This document shows positions 8,443 through 16,766 of a stretch of 42,210 nucleotides of DNA, piece after piece. The notes under the pieces are model-generated. The model was not told the origin of the DNA. It did not search any database and saw only the letters and a list, made by a program, of their open reading frames with translations. A program made the position numbers and the translations under genes. The stretch is from CAYQMF01 sp964418595 (GTDB lineage: Bacteria; Planctomycetota; UBA1135; UBA2386). Each line of letters starts with the position of its first letter. Within the stretch, counting starts at the first letter, position 1. Where the stretch lies: positions 1 through 42,210 of the forward strand of contig CAYQMF010000047.1 of the NCBI GenBank assembly GCA_964418595.1, in the 5' to 3' direction.

Positions 8443-9939
8443 ATGCGCAAACTCGCGTCCATCCTCGGGTTCGTCTCCGTCCTCGGTTCCGCCGCCGGTC
8501 AGGATCTTGGCGGCGGCGCCCCCGCCAGCCACGGGCGCGTGCCCCGGTTCGTCCTCGAGAGCTGGATCCCGGGTGCGCCCTCCGGCCTCGCGTTCCGGGA
8601 CCTGCCCGCAACCTTCGCGGGCGGCGCGGGCATCGTGAGCGCCGCGGCGACATCGCTGACGCTCCCTGGCGTGTCGGGCACGATCCTCGCCGATCCGTTC
8701 CTCGGCACGATCGTGCCGATGGGCCAGAGCCTGAGCCTCGTCGTGCCGGCGAGCCTGCACCGGCAGGACCTGGTCATCCAGGGCATCCTGTTCGACACGG
8801 GCACCGGCCTGTCGATGACCGATGCGACGCGCTGCCGACTGCTGCGGCCGTTGGCGATGGTCGGCAACCAGCGGCAGACCGCGAACTCGCTCAGCGTCGT
8901 CGACGTGGCGACGCGGCAGGTGACGCAACGCCTCGGCGACAGCGAGAACGGCAGCATCGCGTTCTCGCCGGATCGGACCCGCAGCTACGTGTGTGAGCCC
9001 GGCAGCCAGCGCAACCGCGTGGTGGTGTACGACCTGACCAGCAACCCGATCGGCGTGCTCACCACGGTGTCGACCTCCGGCGGGATCCGCTATCGCGGTG
9101 AGTTCTCGCCCGACGGGCGGCGCCTCTACGTGCCGGTGCACGACGGCGTCGACATCATCGACACCGATCCAGCGAGCGCGACGTACCACACCTGGCTCGC
9201 CAAGATCCCCACGCCGATCACCGGCAACGCGGGCTCGATCTTCACCGGACCGATCGACGTCGCGGTGACGCCCGACGGGCAGAAGCTGTTCATCGCCTAC
9301 GGCGAGAACCTCCCCTCCTGGCCTGCGCCCGCGTCCGTCGGCGTCGTCGACCTCACGCTCCCCAACTACCCGCACCGCATCATCCCGGTGCGGGCGGGCG
9401 GCGCGGTGACCCTGCTCGCCAACCTGGCGACGCGCACCTCGGTGCGGATCTCGCCCGACGGCCGCTACGCGTACGTCCTCGAATACGGGTTCCCGCCCGG
9501 CCAGTTCGCGGTGGGCTTCACCAATGGCTCGCTGGTGAACGTCATCGACGTCGCCGCGGAGACGGAGGTCACCGCCATCGCCACGAACGGGCTCGGCCAG
9601 TCGAGCATGGAGATCGACCTCCTCGGCCGCCGTCTCTACGTGCCGCAGACGAACCTCAACAACATCGGCGAAGTGCTGGTGTTCGACGTCGATCGGCGCA
9701 GCGCCGCGCGCAACGCGCTGGTCAACCGGATCCTGGTCGACCCCACGCCCTACTCGGCGTCGACCGGTCCACGCGGCGTGGCCGTCACCGCGGACGGCGC
9801 GATCGTCCTCGTCTCGGTGGTGGAAGACTCCTCGCACCCGACTCCGCAGCTCGTCACCATCGATGCGCGCGCCGGCGCGGTCTTCGGCGCGCCGATCGTC
9901 GTGGAGAGCCTGCCGGCGACGGTCGCGTGCCAGCGGTAG
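8443..9939 (+). CDS. Exported YVTN-type beta-propeller protein
   Basis: The 498-residue product starts with ATG at 8443, 78 bases after the preceding gene. The signal peptide is MRKLASILGFVSVLGSAAGQ. Residues about 30-135 form a beta-rich domain (SLTLPGVSGTILADPFLG, SLVVPASLHRQDLVIQGI) resembling those at the C-termini of other exoproteins here. From about 140, repeats of the SPDGRRLYV type occur (FSPDRTRSYV, FSPDGRRLYV, VTPDGQKLFI, ISPDGRYAYV, VTADGAIVLV), typical of YVTN/lactonase-like seven-bladed propellers (YncE-like). No lactonase active site is evident. The likely location is periplasmic or extracellular. Confidence 0.85.
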   Translation: MRKLASILGFVSVLGSAAGQDLGGGAPASHGRVPRFVLESWIPGAPSGLAFRDLPATFAGGAGIVSAAATSLTLPGVSGTILADPFLGTIVPMGQSLSLVVPASLHRQDLVIQGILFDTGTGLSMTDATRCRLLRPLAMVGNQRQTANSLSVVDVATRQVTQRLGDSENGSIAFSPDRTRSYVCEPGSQRNRVVVYDLTSNPIGVLTTVSTSGGIRYRGEFSPDGRRLYVPVHDGVDIIDTDPASATYHTWLAKIPTPITGNAGSIFTGPIDVAVTPDGQKLFIAYGENLPSWPAPASVGVVDLTLPNYPHRIIPVRAGGAVTLLANLATRTSVRISPDGRYAYVLEYGFPPGQFAVGFTNGSLVNVIDVAAETEVTAIATNGLGQSSMEIDLLGRRLYVPQTNLNNIGEVLVFDVDRRSAARNALVNRILVDPTPYSASTGPRGVAVTADGAIVLVSVVEDSSHPTPQLVTIDARAGAVFGAPIVVESLPATVACQR

Positions 9940-10006
9940 GCTCTGGCGCGCGATCAGATCGCGCCGGCGCACCAATACGTTCCTGCCCCCGCTCCGACCC
10001 TCCCCG

Positions 10007-12808
10007 ATGCCCGACGCGAGCAGCTACGGTTCGGCCGACATCCCGCTGGACCTCGAACGACGCTTCCTCGAGATCCTCGATCGCCCCGCGGCGGAACACA
10101 GCGAACTGCTGGAGGCGCTGTGCCGCGCGCACCCTGGACACGCGAGCGCCCTGCGTGCCTGGTACGCGGACTCCCAGCACGTTGGCGACGGCGGCGACGC
10201 GCCGGTCCGGCTGGGTCCGTACCGCATCGTGCGCAGGCTCGGCGCGGGGGGCATGGGGACCGTCTACCTCGGGGAGCAGGACGCGCCGGTCAAGCGCCGG
10301 GTCGCGATCAAGCTCGCACGCGAGACGGTCGAGGCCGACGTTGGCTGGCGACGCTTCGAACTCGAGCAGCAGGTCCTGGCGTCCATGGAGCACACCGCGA
10401 TCGCGAAGGTGTTCGACGCGGGTCGGGACCCACAGGGGCGGCCGTACCTGGTGATGGAGTTGATCGAGGGCGAGCCCATCACGACCTACTGCGACGGACG
10501 CAGTCTCGGCCTGGAGGCACGGCTCGGCCTGTTGCGGGAAGTGTGTGCGGGCGTGCAGCACGCGCACGAGAAGGGCGTGATCCACCGCGATCTCAAGCCT
10601 TCGAACATCCTCGTCGTCGAGGAGAGCGGTCGGCCGATGCCGAAGGTCATCGACTTCGGTCTGGCCCGGGTGATCGATGCCGGTGCGCATCCGCTGCACA
10701 CCCACAGCGACCTGGTGCTCGGCACGCCGGCCTACATGAGCCCGGAGCAGGCAGGGTTGGCGCGCGACCTGGACACGCGCACCGACGTGTATGGGCTCGG
10801 CGTCGTGCTCTACGAACTGCTGACCGGCGACGTGCCGCTGACGAAGTCGGAGCTGGCGCGGTTGGCGCGCGAGGAGATGCTCCGCCGCATCCGCGACGCG
10901 GAGCCGCCGGCTCCGAGTCGACGCGCCCTCGGCGCGGAGCGCCGCATCGCGGAGGAGCGAGGGACATCGACTGCCGTGCTGGCGCGCCGCCTGCGCGGCG
11001 ACCTGGACTGGATCACGCTGCGTGCGCTCGCGCGCGAACGCGAGCGTCGCTACGGATCGGCGGGCGAGCTGGGCGACGAGATCGGGCGCTACCTGCGGCG
11101 CGAGCCGGTCCACGCCGGCCCACCCGGGGCGTGGTACCGCGTGCGCCGGTTCGTGTCCCGGCACCGGGCGGCGTGCGGCGCTGCCGGCGGGATCGCGATC
11201 GCGGTGCTCGGCGGGCTGGTGCTCAGCACGCTCGCGTGGCGCGAGACGGCCGCCAAGGTGCGTGAGTTCGACAACCTCGCCCTGGTCGTGCAGCTGCAGC
11301 ACGCGCGGGCGAGTGCCGACGAGCTCTTTCCGGCATTGCCAGTCCGGGTCGCCGCCATCGAGGCATGGCTCGCCGAGTTCGGGTTCTTCGAGCAGCTCGC
11401 GGCGCCAGTGGACGCGTTCCTTCGCGACTTGCGAGCCCAGGGGCGAGCCGCCTCGGCGACGGAGCGCGCGACCCTGGCCGAGCGCGACCAGGAGCAAGCC
11501 GATCTGACGAACCTCCAGGAGGAGTATGCGGGTCTGCAGCGGTCGCTCGCGACCGGCGCCGCGGAGCGCGCCAACGAGGTGCAGCGCCACAACGCCGGGG
11601 TGCGTCGCGCCATCCTGGAGCCCAAGCTCGCGGCGTTGCGCGCCCGCGTCAGGGATCGAAGCGGCCATGTCTTTCACCGACCCGCCGACACGGTCCTGCA
11701 CAATGCGGTCACCACGTTCCGACACGACCTGGGTGAGTTCCTGGCCGCCGATGGCTTGCTCGCCGAGGTCCGCGCGCGCCTGCGCTTTGCGCGCGAGCTC
11801 GAGGCGCGCACCATCGATGCGCCCGCCGCGGCATGGGCCGAGGCCGCGGCCGTGGTCTTGGCCGACCCGCGCTTCGCCGGGTTCACTCTCCTCCCGCAGC
11901 TCGGCCTCGTTCCGTTGGGACGCTCGCCGCAGTCCGGGCTCTGCGAGTTCCTCCACCTCGGCAGCCACGCGCCCGAGGCGCCGTACCCGGGCCGGACCGC
12001 TGACGGCGAAGTGGCGTTCGACGCCGGCTGCGGTGTGATCCTCGTCCTGCTGCCGGGCGGCACCTTCACGATGGGGGAGCAGGATCGCGATCCCGATGCA
12101 CCGAACTACGACCCCGACGCCGACCCGACCTTCACGGCGCATCGTGTGACTCTCGCGCCGTTCTTCCTCGCCAAGCACGAGATCACGCAGGCTCAGTGGC
12201 GACGCATGAGCGTCGGCCAGGAGCCGAGCAGCTACTCGGCGCGCATGGCGAGCCCCTACGGGACGCCCGACTGGACGTGCCCGGTGGAGATGATCACCTG
12301 GGCGGAGGCGCGCACCGTGCTCGGGCGCCACGACCTGCTGCTGCCGACGGAAGCGCAGTGGGAATACGCCTGTCGCGCCGGCACGACCACGCGCTGGTGG
12401 ACGGGGGACACCGTGGCGAGCCTCGAGGGTGCGGCCAACGTGCCGGATCGGGCCGTGGCCGCGGCCAACCTCGCGTTCGGAGGCCCCGCGGCCGACTTCT
12501 TCGACGGCTTCATCGGGCCGGCACCTGTGCACGCGCTGCGGAAGAACCCGTTCGGCCTGCACCACATGCACGGCAACGTGTGGGAGTGGTGCGAGGACTT
12601 CGAGGGCGAGTACTCCCTGCCGGTGCGCAGCGGGGACGGCCTGCGCGAGGTGCCGAGCCTCCTCTCCAGGCGGCACATCTACCGCGGCGGCAGCTTCTAC
12701 GAGCGTATCGAGCTGTCCCGGTCTGCCTACCGCTGGTCGGAGCCGGACTCCGTGCACTGGGAGGTGACCGGCGTGCGCGCCGCGCGCCGGGTCGAAACCA
12801 GCCGCTGA
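10007..12808 (+). CDS. Pkn-type Ser/Thr kinase with C-terminal FGE-like domain
   Basis: The 933-residue product starts with ATG at 10007; the in-frame extension to 9863 overlaps the preceding gene and is Arg-rich. The kinase domain spans about 70-370. It has a glycine loop LGAGGMGTVY, VAIK with K102, the catalytic loop VIHRDLKPSN (HRD near 192-194), DFG at 216-218 and GTPAYMSPEQ. The set is intact, so an active kinase is expected. A hydrophobic segment (about 387-411) follows, then a mostly helical region with coiled-coil character (about 411-560). From GGTFTMG (684-690) to the end lies an FGE-sulfatase/SUMF1 fold: LLPTEAQWEYACRAG, HHMHGNVWEWCEDF, YRGGSFYERIELSRSAYRW. The Cys pair used by true formylglycine enzymes near RGGS is absent, so this part probably binds a ligand or partner. 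Topology puts the kinase in the cytoplasm and the sensor-like part outside. Confidence 0.93.
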   Translation: MPDASSYGSADIPLDLERRFLEILDRPAAEHSELLEALCRAHPGHASALRAWYADSQHVGDGGDAPVRLGPYRIVRRLGAGGMGTVYLGEQDAPVKRRVAIKLARETVEADVGWRRFELEQQVLASMEHTAIAKVFDAGRDPQGRPYLVMELIEGEPITTYCDGRSLGLEARLGLLREVCAGVQHAHEKGVIHRDLKPSNILVVEESGRPMPKVIDFGLARVIDAGAHPLHTHSDLVLGTPAYMSPEQAGLARDLDTRTDVYGLGVVLYELLTGDVPLTKSELARLAREEMLRRIRDAEPPAPSRRALGAERRIAEERGTSTAVLARRLRGDLDWITLRALARERERRYGSAGELGDEIGRYLRREPVHAGPPGAWYRVRRFVSRHRAACGAAGGIAIAVLGGLVLSTLAWRETAAKVREFDNLALVVQLQHARASADELFPALPVRVAAIEAWLAEFGFFEQLAAPVDAFLRDLRAQGRAASATERATLAERDQEQADLTNLQEEYAGLQRSLATGAAERANEVQRHNAGVRRAILEPKLAALRARVRDRSGHVFHRPADTVLHNAVTTFRHDLGEFLAADGLLAEVRARLRFARELEARTIDAPAAAWAEAAAVVLADPRFAGFTLLPQLGLVPLGRSPQSGLCEFLHLGSHAPEAPYPGRTADGEVAFDAGCGVILVLLPGGTFTMGEQDRDPDAPNYDPDADPTFTAHRVTLAPFFLAKHEITQAQWRRMSVGQEPSSYSARMASPYGTPDWTCPVEMITWAEARTVLGRHDLLLPTEAQWEYACRAGTTTRWWTGDTVASLEGAANVPDRAVAAANLAFGGPAADFFDGFIGPAPVHALRKNPFGLHHMHGNVWEWCEDFEGEYSLPVRSGDGLREVPSLLSRRHIYRGGSFYERIELSRSAYRWSEPDSVHWEVTGVRAARRVETSR

Positions 12809-12839
12809 ACTCGCGGTTGCGTCCGGCGGCGCGTCGGTT

Positions 12840-13367
12840 ATGCCACGGACCATGTCCGGTCCCGATCCCGTCCTCGCCGACGACGACCTGCTCGCCTGTC
12901 TGGTGGACCTGAACTCGAAGGCGGGGGCGGTGCGCCTGCGCGCGATGACCGCGCTGCTGCGGGGCGGGGCACCGCTCGTGCCACGCATCCTCGCTGCGCT
13001 GCGCGGGCAGGAGCAGGCGATCATGACCACGCTCTGGGGCGAGGTGCTCCTGCAGATCGTGTACGCGCAGCACCTGGATGCGCATCGGAGCCTGCTGCAG
13101 GAGGCGTTCTTCCACCGCCAGGGGGTCGCGCAACGCGTGCTGTTCGAGGCGCGCGGGGTCGAGTTCGTCGACTTCTGGGTCGCGTGCCTGAGCGCGCCGC
13201 GCTGGGAGGTGCGCGAGGAGGCGGCGCTCATCCTCGGCGGGTTCGGTCCTCTCGCGGCGGCCGCGCTCGTACCGATGCGCGACGCGCTCGCGGTCGAGGA
13301 ACACGAGGAAGTGCAGCGCACGATGCGACGCGCGCTCGAACGGATCGCCGCGCCGGATCCGGCGTGA
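12840..13367 (+). CDS. Small HEAT-repeat-like helical protein
   Basis: The 175-residue product starts with ATG at 12840; the ATG at 12852 (MSGPDP) is an alternative. It lies 32 bases after the kinase gene on the same strand, so cotranscription is likely. The sequence is helical, with HEAT-like stretches such as VRLRAMTALLRGG and WEVREEAALILGGFGPLAAAAL. No signal peptide, membrane segment or catalytic motif is seen. HEAT-like proteins commonly mediate protein binding, so it may be a partner or substrate of the kinase; that is inferred from position only. Confidence 0.72.
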   Translation: MPRTMSGPDPVLADDDLLACLVDLNSKAGAVRLRAMTALLRGGAPLVPRILAALRGQEQAIMTTLWGEVLLQIVYAQHLDAHRSLLQEAFFHRQGVAQRVLFEARGVEFVDFWVACLSAPRWEVREEAALILGGFGPLAAAALVPMRDALAVEEHEEVQRTMRRALERIAAPDPA

Positions 13368-13407
13368 TCCTGGTCCGACCGCGGCCATCGCCGTAGGGTG
13401 GGGCGCG

Positions 13408-14868
13408 ATGCTGGCTGCTCTCGAACCTTCCTGGCTCTCGCTCCTGCCGGCGCTGGTCGCGATCGTGCTGGCCTTCGCCACGCGCCAGGTGCTGCTCGCG
13501 TTGTTCCTGGGCGTCGTGACCGGGAGCGTCGTGATCCTGCTCACCGAGCCGGGCGGGGATGCCAACCCGCTGAGCCGTTTCCTGCTGCCGGCCGTGGGCA
13601 GCGAGAGCTTCGCCGGGATCCTCCTCGTGTACCTGTGGTGCCTGGGCGGCCTGATCGGCATGTGGAACAAGACCGGCGGCGCGCGCCACTTCGCGGAGAC
13701 CCTGGGGAACAAGCTCGTGTCCGGCCCGCGCAGCGCGCGGTTCTTCGCGTGGGTGATCGGGGTCGTGTTCCACCAGGGGGGCACGGTGAGCACGGTGCTC
13801 GCCGGCACGACGGTGAAGCCGGTCTCGGATCGGCACCGGGTGAGCCACGAGGAACTCGCCTACATCGTCGACTCGACCGCGTCGCCGGTGGCGACGGTGC
13901 TGCCCTTCAATGCGTGGCCCGCCTACGTGGCGCCGCTCATCGCGGGGACCATCCCGGCGCTGTCGGCCAGCTCGCCCGGGGAGCAGGTCGACAAGGCGGT
14001 CGAGTTCTTCTTCGCGGGCCTCCGCTACAACTTCTACGGCATGTTCGCCGTCGTCGGCACGCTGCTCTTCGCGCTGGGGTGGCTGCCGTGGGTGGGCCGG
14101 CGGATGGCGGCGGCGCGCGTGCGCGCGCGCACCACGGGGCAGCTCGACCGGCCCGGCGCCGAGCCGATGCTGGTGTCGGATCTGGGCCGGGCGGCGGACG
14201 AGGGCGCGAAGAAGTACACGCCGTCGCTGCTCGACTTCCTGGTGCCGATGCTCGTGCTGCTGGGCACCGCGATCGCGCCGTACGTGCTCAACCGGATGGG
14301 GCTCGTCGCGAGCGGCAACTGGATCTTCGAGGCGTTCGCGCTGGCGCTGATCAGCGCCATGGGGCTCGCGTGGCTGCGCGGCATGGCGGTGCGCGAGGTG
14401 ATGGAAGGCTTCGTGCAGGGCTGCGGCGCGGTGACCATCGGCGCCCTGATCCTGGCCCTGGCCGTGACGCTCGGCTACGTGTCGAAGCAGCTCGGCACTG
14501 CCGACTACGTCGTCGCACAGATCGCGGCGGGCATGCCGGCATGGTTGCTGCCGGCGACGCTCACCTTCGCGGCCATGGGCATCGCGTTCGCGACGGGGTC
14601 GTCGTGGGGAACCTACGCCGTGCTCTTCCCGGTGGCGATGCCGCTGGCCTGGGCGGTGCACCCCGACCTCGGCTACGTGTCGGTGTGCTTCGGCGCCGTG
14701 CTCGGCGGCTCGGTCTTCGGGGACCAGTGCTCGCCGATCTCCGACACGACGATCCTCGCGAGCATGTTCACCGGGTGCGACCTGCTCGACCACGTGCGCA
14801 CGCAGTTGCCGCTGGCGTTTCGCATGGCCGCGCTCGGCGCGGTCGCCTCGACGATCTGCGTGCTGTGA
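13408..14868 (+). CDS. NhaC-family Na+/H+ antiporter
   Basis: The 486-residue product starts with ATG at 13408, 40 bases after the HEAT-like gene. About eleven or more membrane segments are visible. The segments VVFHQGGTVSTVLAGTTVKPVSD and VDSTASPVATVLPFNAWPAYV near residues 117-180, and the repeat-related ATGSSWGTYAVLFPVAMPLAW, SVFGDQCSPISDTTILAS and CDLLDHVRTQLP near 395-475, match the NhaC/ArsB-like antiporter family, where the second repeat holds the conserved polar and acidic residues. The expected role is exchange of cytoplasmic Na+ for H+ at the inner membrane; some family members carry other solutes such as organic acids, so the substrate is not certain. Confidence 0.88.
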   Translation: MLAALEPSWLSLLPALVAIVLAFATRQVLLALFLGVVTGSVVILLTEPGGDANPLSRFLLPAVGSESFAGILLVYLWCLGGLIGMWNKTGGARHFAETLGNKLVSGPRSARFFAWVIGVVFHQGGTVSTVLAGTTVKPVSDRHRVSHEELAYIVDSTASPVATVLPFNAWPAYVAPLIAGTIPALSASSPGEQVDKAVEFFFAGLRYNFYGMFAVVGTLLFALGWLPWVGRRMAAARVRARTTGQLDRPGAEPMLVSDLGRAADEGAKKYTPSLLDFLVPMLVLLGTAIAPYVLNRMGLVASGNWIFEAFALALISAMGLAWLRGMAVREVMEGFVQGCGAVTIGALILALAVTLGYVSKQLGTADYVVAQIAAGMPAWLLPATLTFAAMGIAFATGSSWGTYAVLFPVAMPLAWAVHPDLGYVSVCFGAVLGGSVFGDQCSPISDTTILASMFTGCDLLDHVRTQLPLAFRMAALGAVASTICVL

Positions 14869-14883
14869 TGGGCGCGCCGCCGT

Positions 14884-15573
14884 CTACGCCCGGTCGAACA
14901 GCTCGCGGAAGTCGACGCGGAAGGAGTACACGAGCAGCGCGGCGGCGGTGCTGGCCGTGACCCACGGCCAGGCGGTGGGCGTCCCGGGCGCGAGCGTGAG
15001 CCACAGCAGCGCGGTCGCGAGTGCGCACAGCGTGCGCGCCTCGCGGTTGTCGCCGCTGCGCGGACGCGGGGAGTGCGCGTCGACGCGGGCGACCGCATGG
15101 GCCGCGAGTTTGACCAGGCGCAGCGCGGGGAGCACGAGCAGGGGCCAGGGGGATGCCGCGACCACGACCGCCGTGAGCGACACCACGAGGAAGGCGAACT
15201 GGTCGGTCTCCATGTCGAGGATGGCGCCGGCCTCGGTGGCGCCGAAGCGGCGGGCGCACCAGCCATCGAGGGCGTCGCCGGCGAGCGCGAGGCCGAGCAG
15301 GAGCCAGACGGTGGTGTCGAGGGCGGCCTCTACCGTCGCGAGGGCGGCGGCGGCGACGAGGAGCACGAACCGCACGATGGTCACGCGGTCGGCGATGTTG
15401 CGGCCCGCGCGCAGGTTCGCGACCAGCACCGCGTAGTTCGCTGCGGCGAGGGCGAGCGTGGCGAGTTGCCAGGGGAGCGCGATGCGCGTGCCCAGGATCG
15501 CGGCGAGGAGGAGACAAGGCAGCCACAGCACGGGCTGAACGAGGAGCCAGAGGCGATGTCGGCTGGGGGCCAC
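14884..15573 (-). CDS. CDP-alcohol phosphatidyltransferase
   Basis: The signature D-x2-D-G-x2-A-R-x7-G-x3-D-x3-D is complete (D100, D103, G104, A107, R108, G116, D120, D124 counted from the GTG at 15573). About six hydrophobic segments surround it. The family transfers a phospho-alcohol from a CDP-alcohol (or a phosphatidyl group from CDP-diacylglycerol) to an acceptor alcohol at the membrane. The start at 15573 gives 229 residues; the frame is open to 15687, but that would overlap the divergent neighbour and adds an Arg/His-rich stretch. The alcohol cannot be told from sequence. It converges on the NhaC gene (15 bases apart) and is divergent from the pterin-synthase-like gene, which suggests it belongs with the metabolite cluster to its right. 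Confidence 0.87.
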   Translation of the reverse strand: MAPSRHRLWLLVQPVLWLPCLLLAAILGTRIALPWQLATLALAAANYAVLVANLRAGRNIADRVTIVRFVLLVAAAALATVEAALDTTVWLLLGLALAGDALDGWCARRFGATEAGAILDMETDQFAFLVVSLTAVVVAASPWPLLVLPALRLVKLAAHAVARVDAHSPRPRSGDNREARTLCALATALLWLTLAPGTPTAWPWVTASTAAALLVYSFRVDFRELFDRA

Positions 15574-15673
15574 GCGCGCATCATGATGCCGGTGCGGGCG
15601 TCGTCGCCAAGTTCCTGCCCGCACGCGCGCGTCGACCGCTATACAGGCGCGCCCCAAAGCCACACCCACATCC
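15574..15673. promoter_or_regulatory. Divergent intergenic region (inferred promoters)
   Basis: The 100 bases between two divergent starts should hold both promoters. I see no convincing -35/-10 pair or riboswitch-like structure. Confidence 0.3.
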
Positions 15674-16102
15674 ATGTACACCCTCACGATCCGCGACTAC
15701 CTCAAGTGTGCCCACTCGCTCAAGGGCGAGATCTTCGGCCCGGCCCAGCTCATGCACGTGATCACCTACGAGGTGGAGGTGACCTTCGAGACCGAGCAGC
15801 TCGACGAGTACGGCCTCATCGTCGACTTCGCGTCCGCGCAGCGTGGCCTGCAGGAGGTGCTGTCGTCGATGAACTTCACGAACCTCGATGTCCACCCGGA
15901 TCTGCTGGGCAAGAACACGACGACCGAGTTCCTCTGCAAGTTCATCCACGGCGCGGTCGCGAAGCAGGTCGAGAACCAGTACGGCGGCCTCATGCGCGTG
16001 ACCTTGCGCGAGAGCGCCGTGGCGTGGACCAGCTACGAGGACGAAGTGCGGATGAAGCGCGGCAAGGCCAAGACCGCGGCGCCCGCGAAGGCGAAGCGCT
16101 GA
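15674..16102 (+). CDS. 6-pyruvoyl-tetrahydropterin synthase / QueD-like protein with altered metal site
   Basis: The 142-residue product starts with ATG at 15674 and has the T-fold pattern of the PTPS/QueD family: AHSL near the N-terminus (H14), a strand TYEVEVTFE, LIVDF (D51) as in the family's MVxDF, NTTTEFLCKFI (81-91) as in PTxExLxxxI, and LRES (E113) as in the pterin-anchoring Glu. Family members bind zinc through one His of AHxL and the two His of HGH; here the HGH position reads HVI (H28, V29, I30), so one ligand is missing. The loop before it (GEIFGPAQLM) lacks the usual catalytic Cys. The C-terminus is Lys/Ala-rich. Known family reactions act on dihydroneopterin triphosphate; this protein may act on a related GTP-derived compound. 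Confidence 0.82.
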   Translation: MYTLTIRDYLKCAHSLKGEIFGPAQLMHVITYEVEVTFETEQLDEYGLIVDFASAQRGLQEVLSSMNFTNLDVHPDLLGKNTTTEFLCKFIHGAVAKQVENQYGGLMRVTLRESAVAWTSYEDEVRMKRGKAKTAAPAKAKR

Positions 16103-16115
16103 CCCCGCGACCGGG

Positions 16116-16766
16116 ATGGACGCGGCCGACTACGTCCTCGTCGCGGCCTACCTGTCGCTGACCTGGGAGCTGTGCATCTGGCGCGTGCCGAGCGTCGCCT
16201 CGACCGCGCAGCTCCTCGGCCGCGCGCCGTCGGCGGCAGGCCCGCTGGCGCAGGCCCGCGCGCTCCCGGCGGGCACCAAGCTCTGGCGCTTCGGCGGACC
16301 CGCGGTCTTCCACGTCGTCGTGTATGCCGTCCCGCTCGCCGCGGTCTTCTGGCCGGAGATCCTGCGGCCGCTGCTGCCGATCGAGGCGATGCACGCAACG
16401 GCGTGCCGCTGGCTGGGCGCGTCGCTCGTCGTCGCCGGCCGCGCGCTCACCCTCACCGCGGTCGTCAGCCTGCGCGCGCGCGTCGACGGCGCGGACATCC
16501 AGACCGAGGGTGCCTACGCGTGGTCGCGCAACCCGGCGCTGGTCGGGCTGTACCTGTTCCTCCTCGGTGCGGTCTGCCTGCGCCCGGCGTGGTTGCTGTT
16601 CGCCAGCGCCGTGTTGCACGCCGCCTGGATGCACGGCCGCGTCCGGCTCGAGGAGAGCCACCTGCTGAGCGTGGCGGGCGAGCGCTACCGCAGCTACCTC
16701 CTGCGTGTGCCGCGCTACGTCGGCTGGCCGAGCGGCAGGACCGGCGCCATGCGCGTGCCGCGGTAG
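16116..16766 (+). CDS. Isoprenylcysteine carboxyl methyltransferase (ICMT)-like membrane protein
   Basis: The 216-residue product starts with ATG at 16116, 13 bases after the PTPS-like gene, so the two are probably one transcript. Several hydrophobic segments precede the family signature TEGAYAWSRNP (130-140), then a long membrane segment, LEES (178-181) and YRSYLLRVPRYVGW (191-204). This is the SAM-binding C-terminal half shared by ICMT, phospholipid N-methyltransferases and related enzymes. It should methylate a membrane-associated substrate; the acceptor is unknown. Its last 52 bases overlap the 3' end of the opposite-strand gene. Confidence 0.85.
   Translation: MDAADYVLVAAYLSLTWELCIWRVPSVASTAQLLGRAPSAAGPLAQARALPAGTKLWRFGGPAVFHVVVYAVPLAAVFWPEILRPLLPIEAMHATACRWLGASLVVAGRALTLTAVVSLRARVDGADIQTEGAYAWSRNPALVGLYLFLLGAVCLRPAWLLFASAVLHAAWMHGRVRLEESHLLSVAGERYRSYLLRVPRYVGWPSGRTGAMRVPR

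Noticed and set aside
12056..12808. Active formylglycine-generating enzyme for sulfatases
   Set aside because: The fold is present but the catalytic Cys pair is not visible, and it is fused to a kinase.
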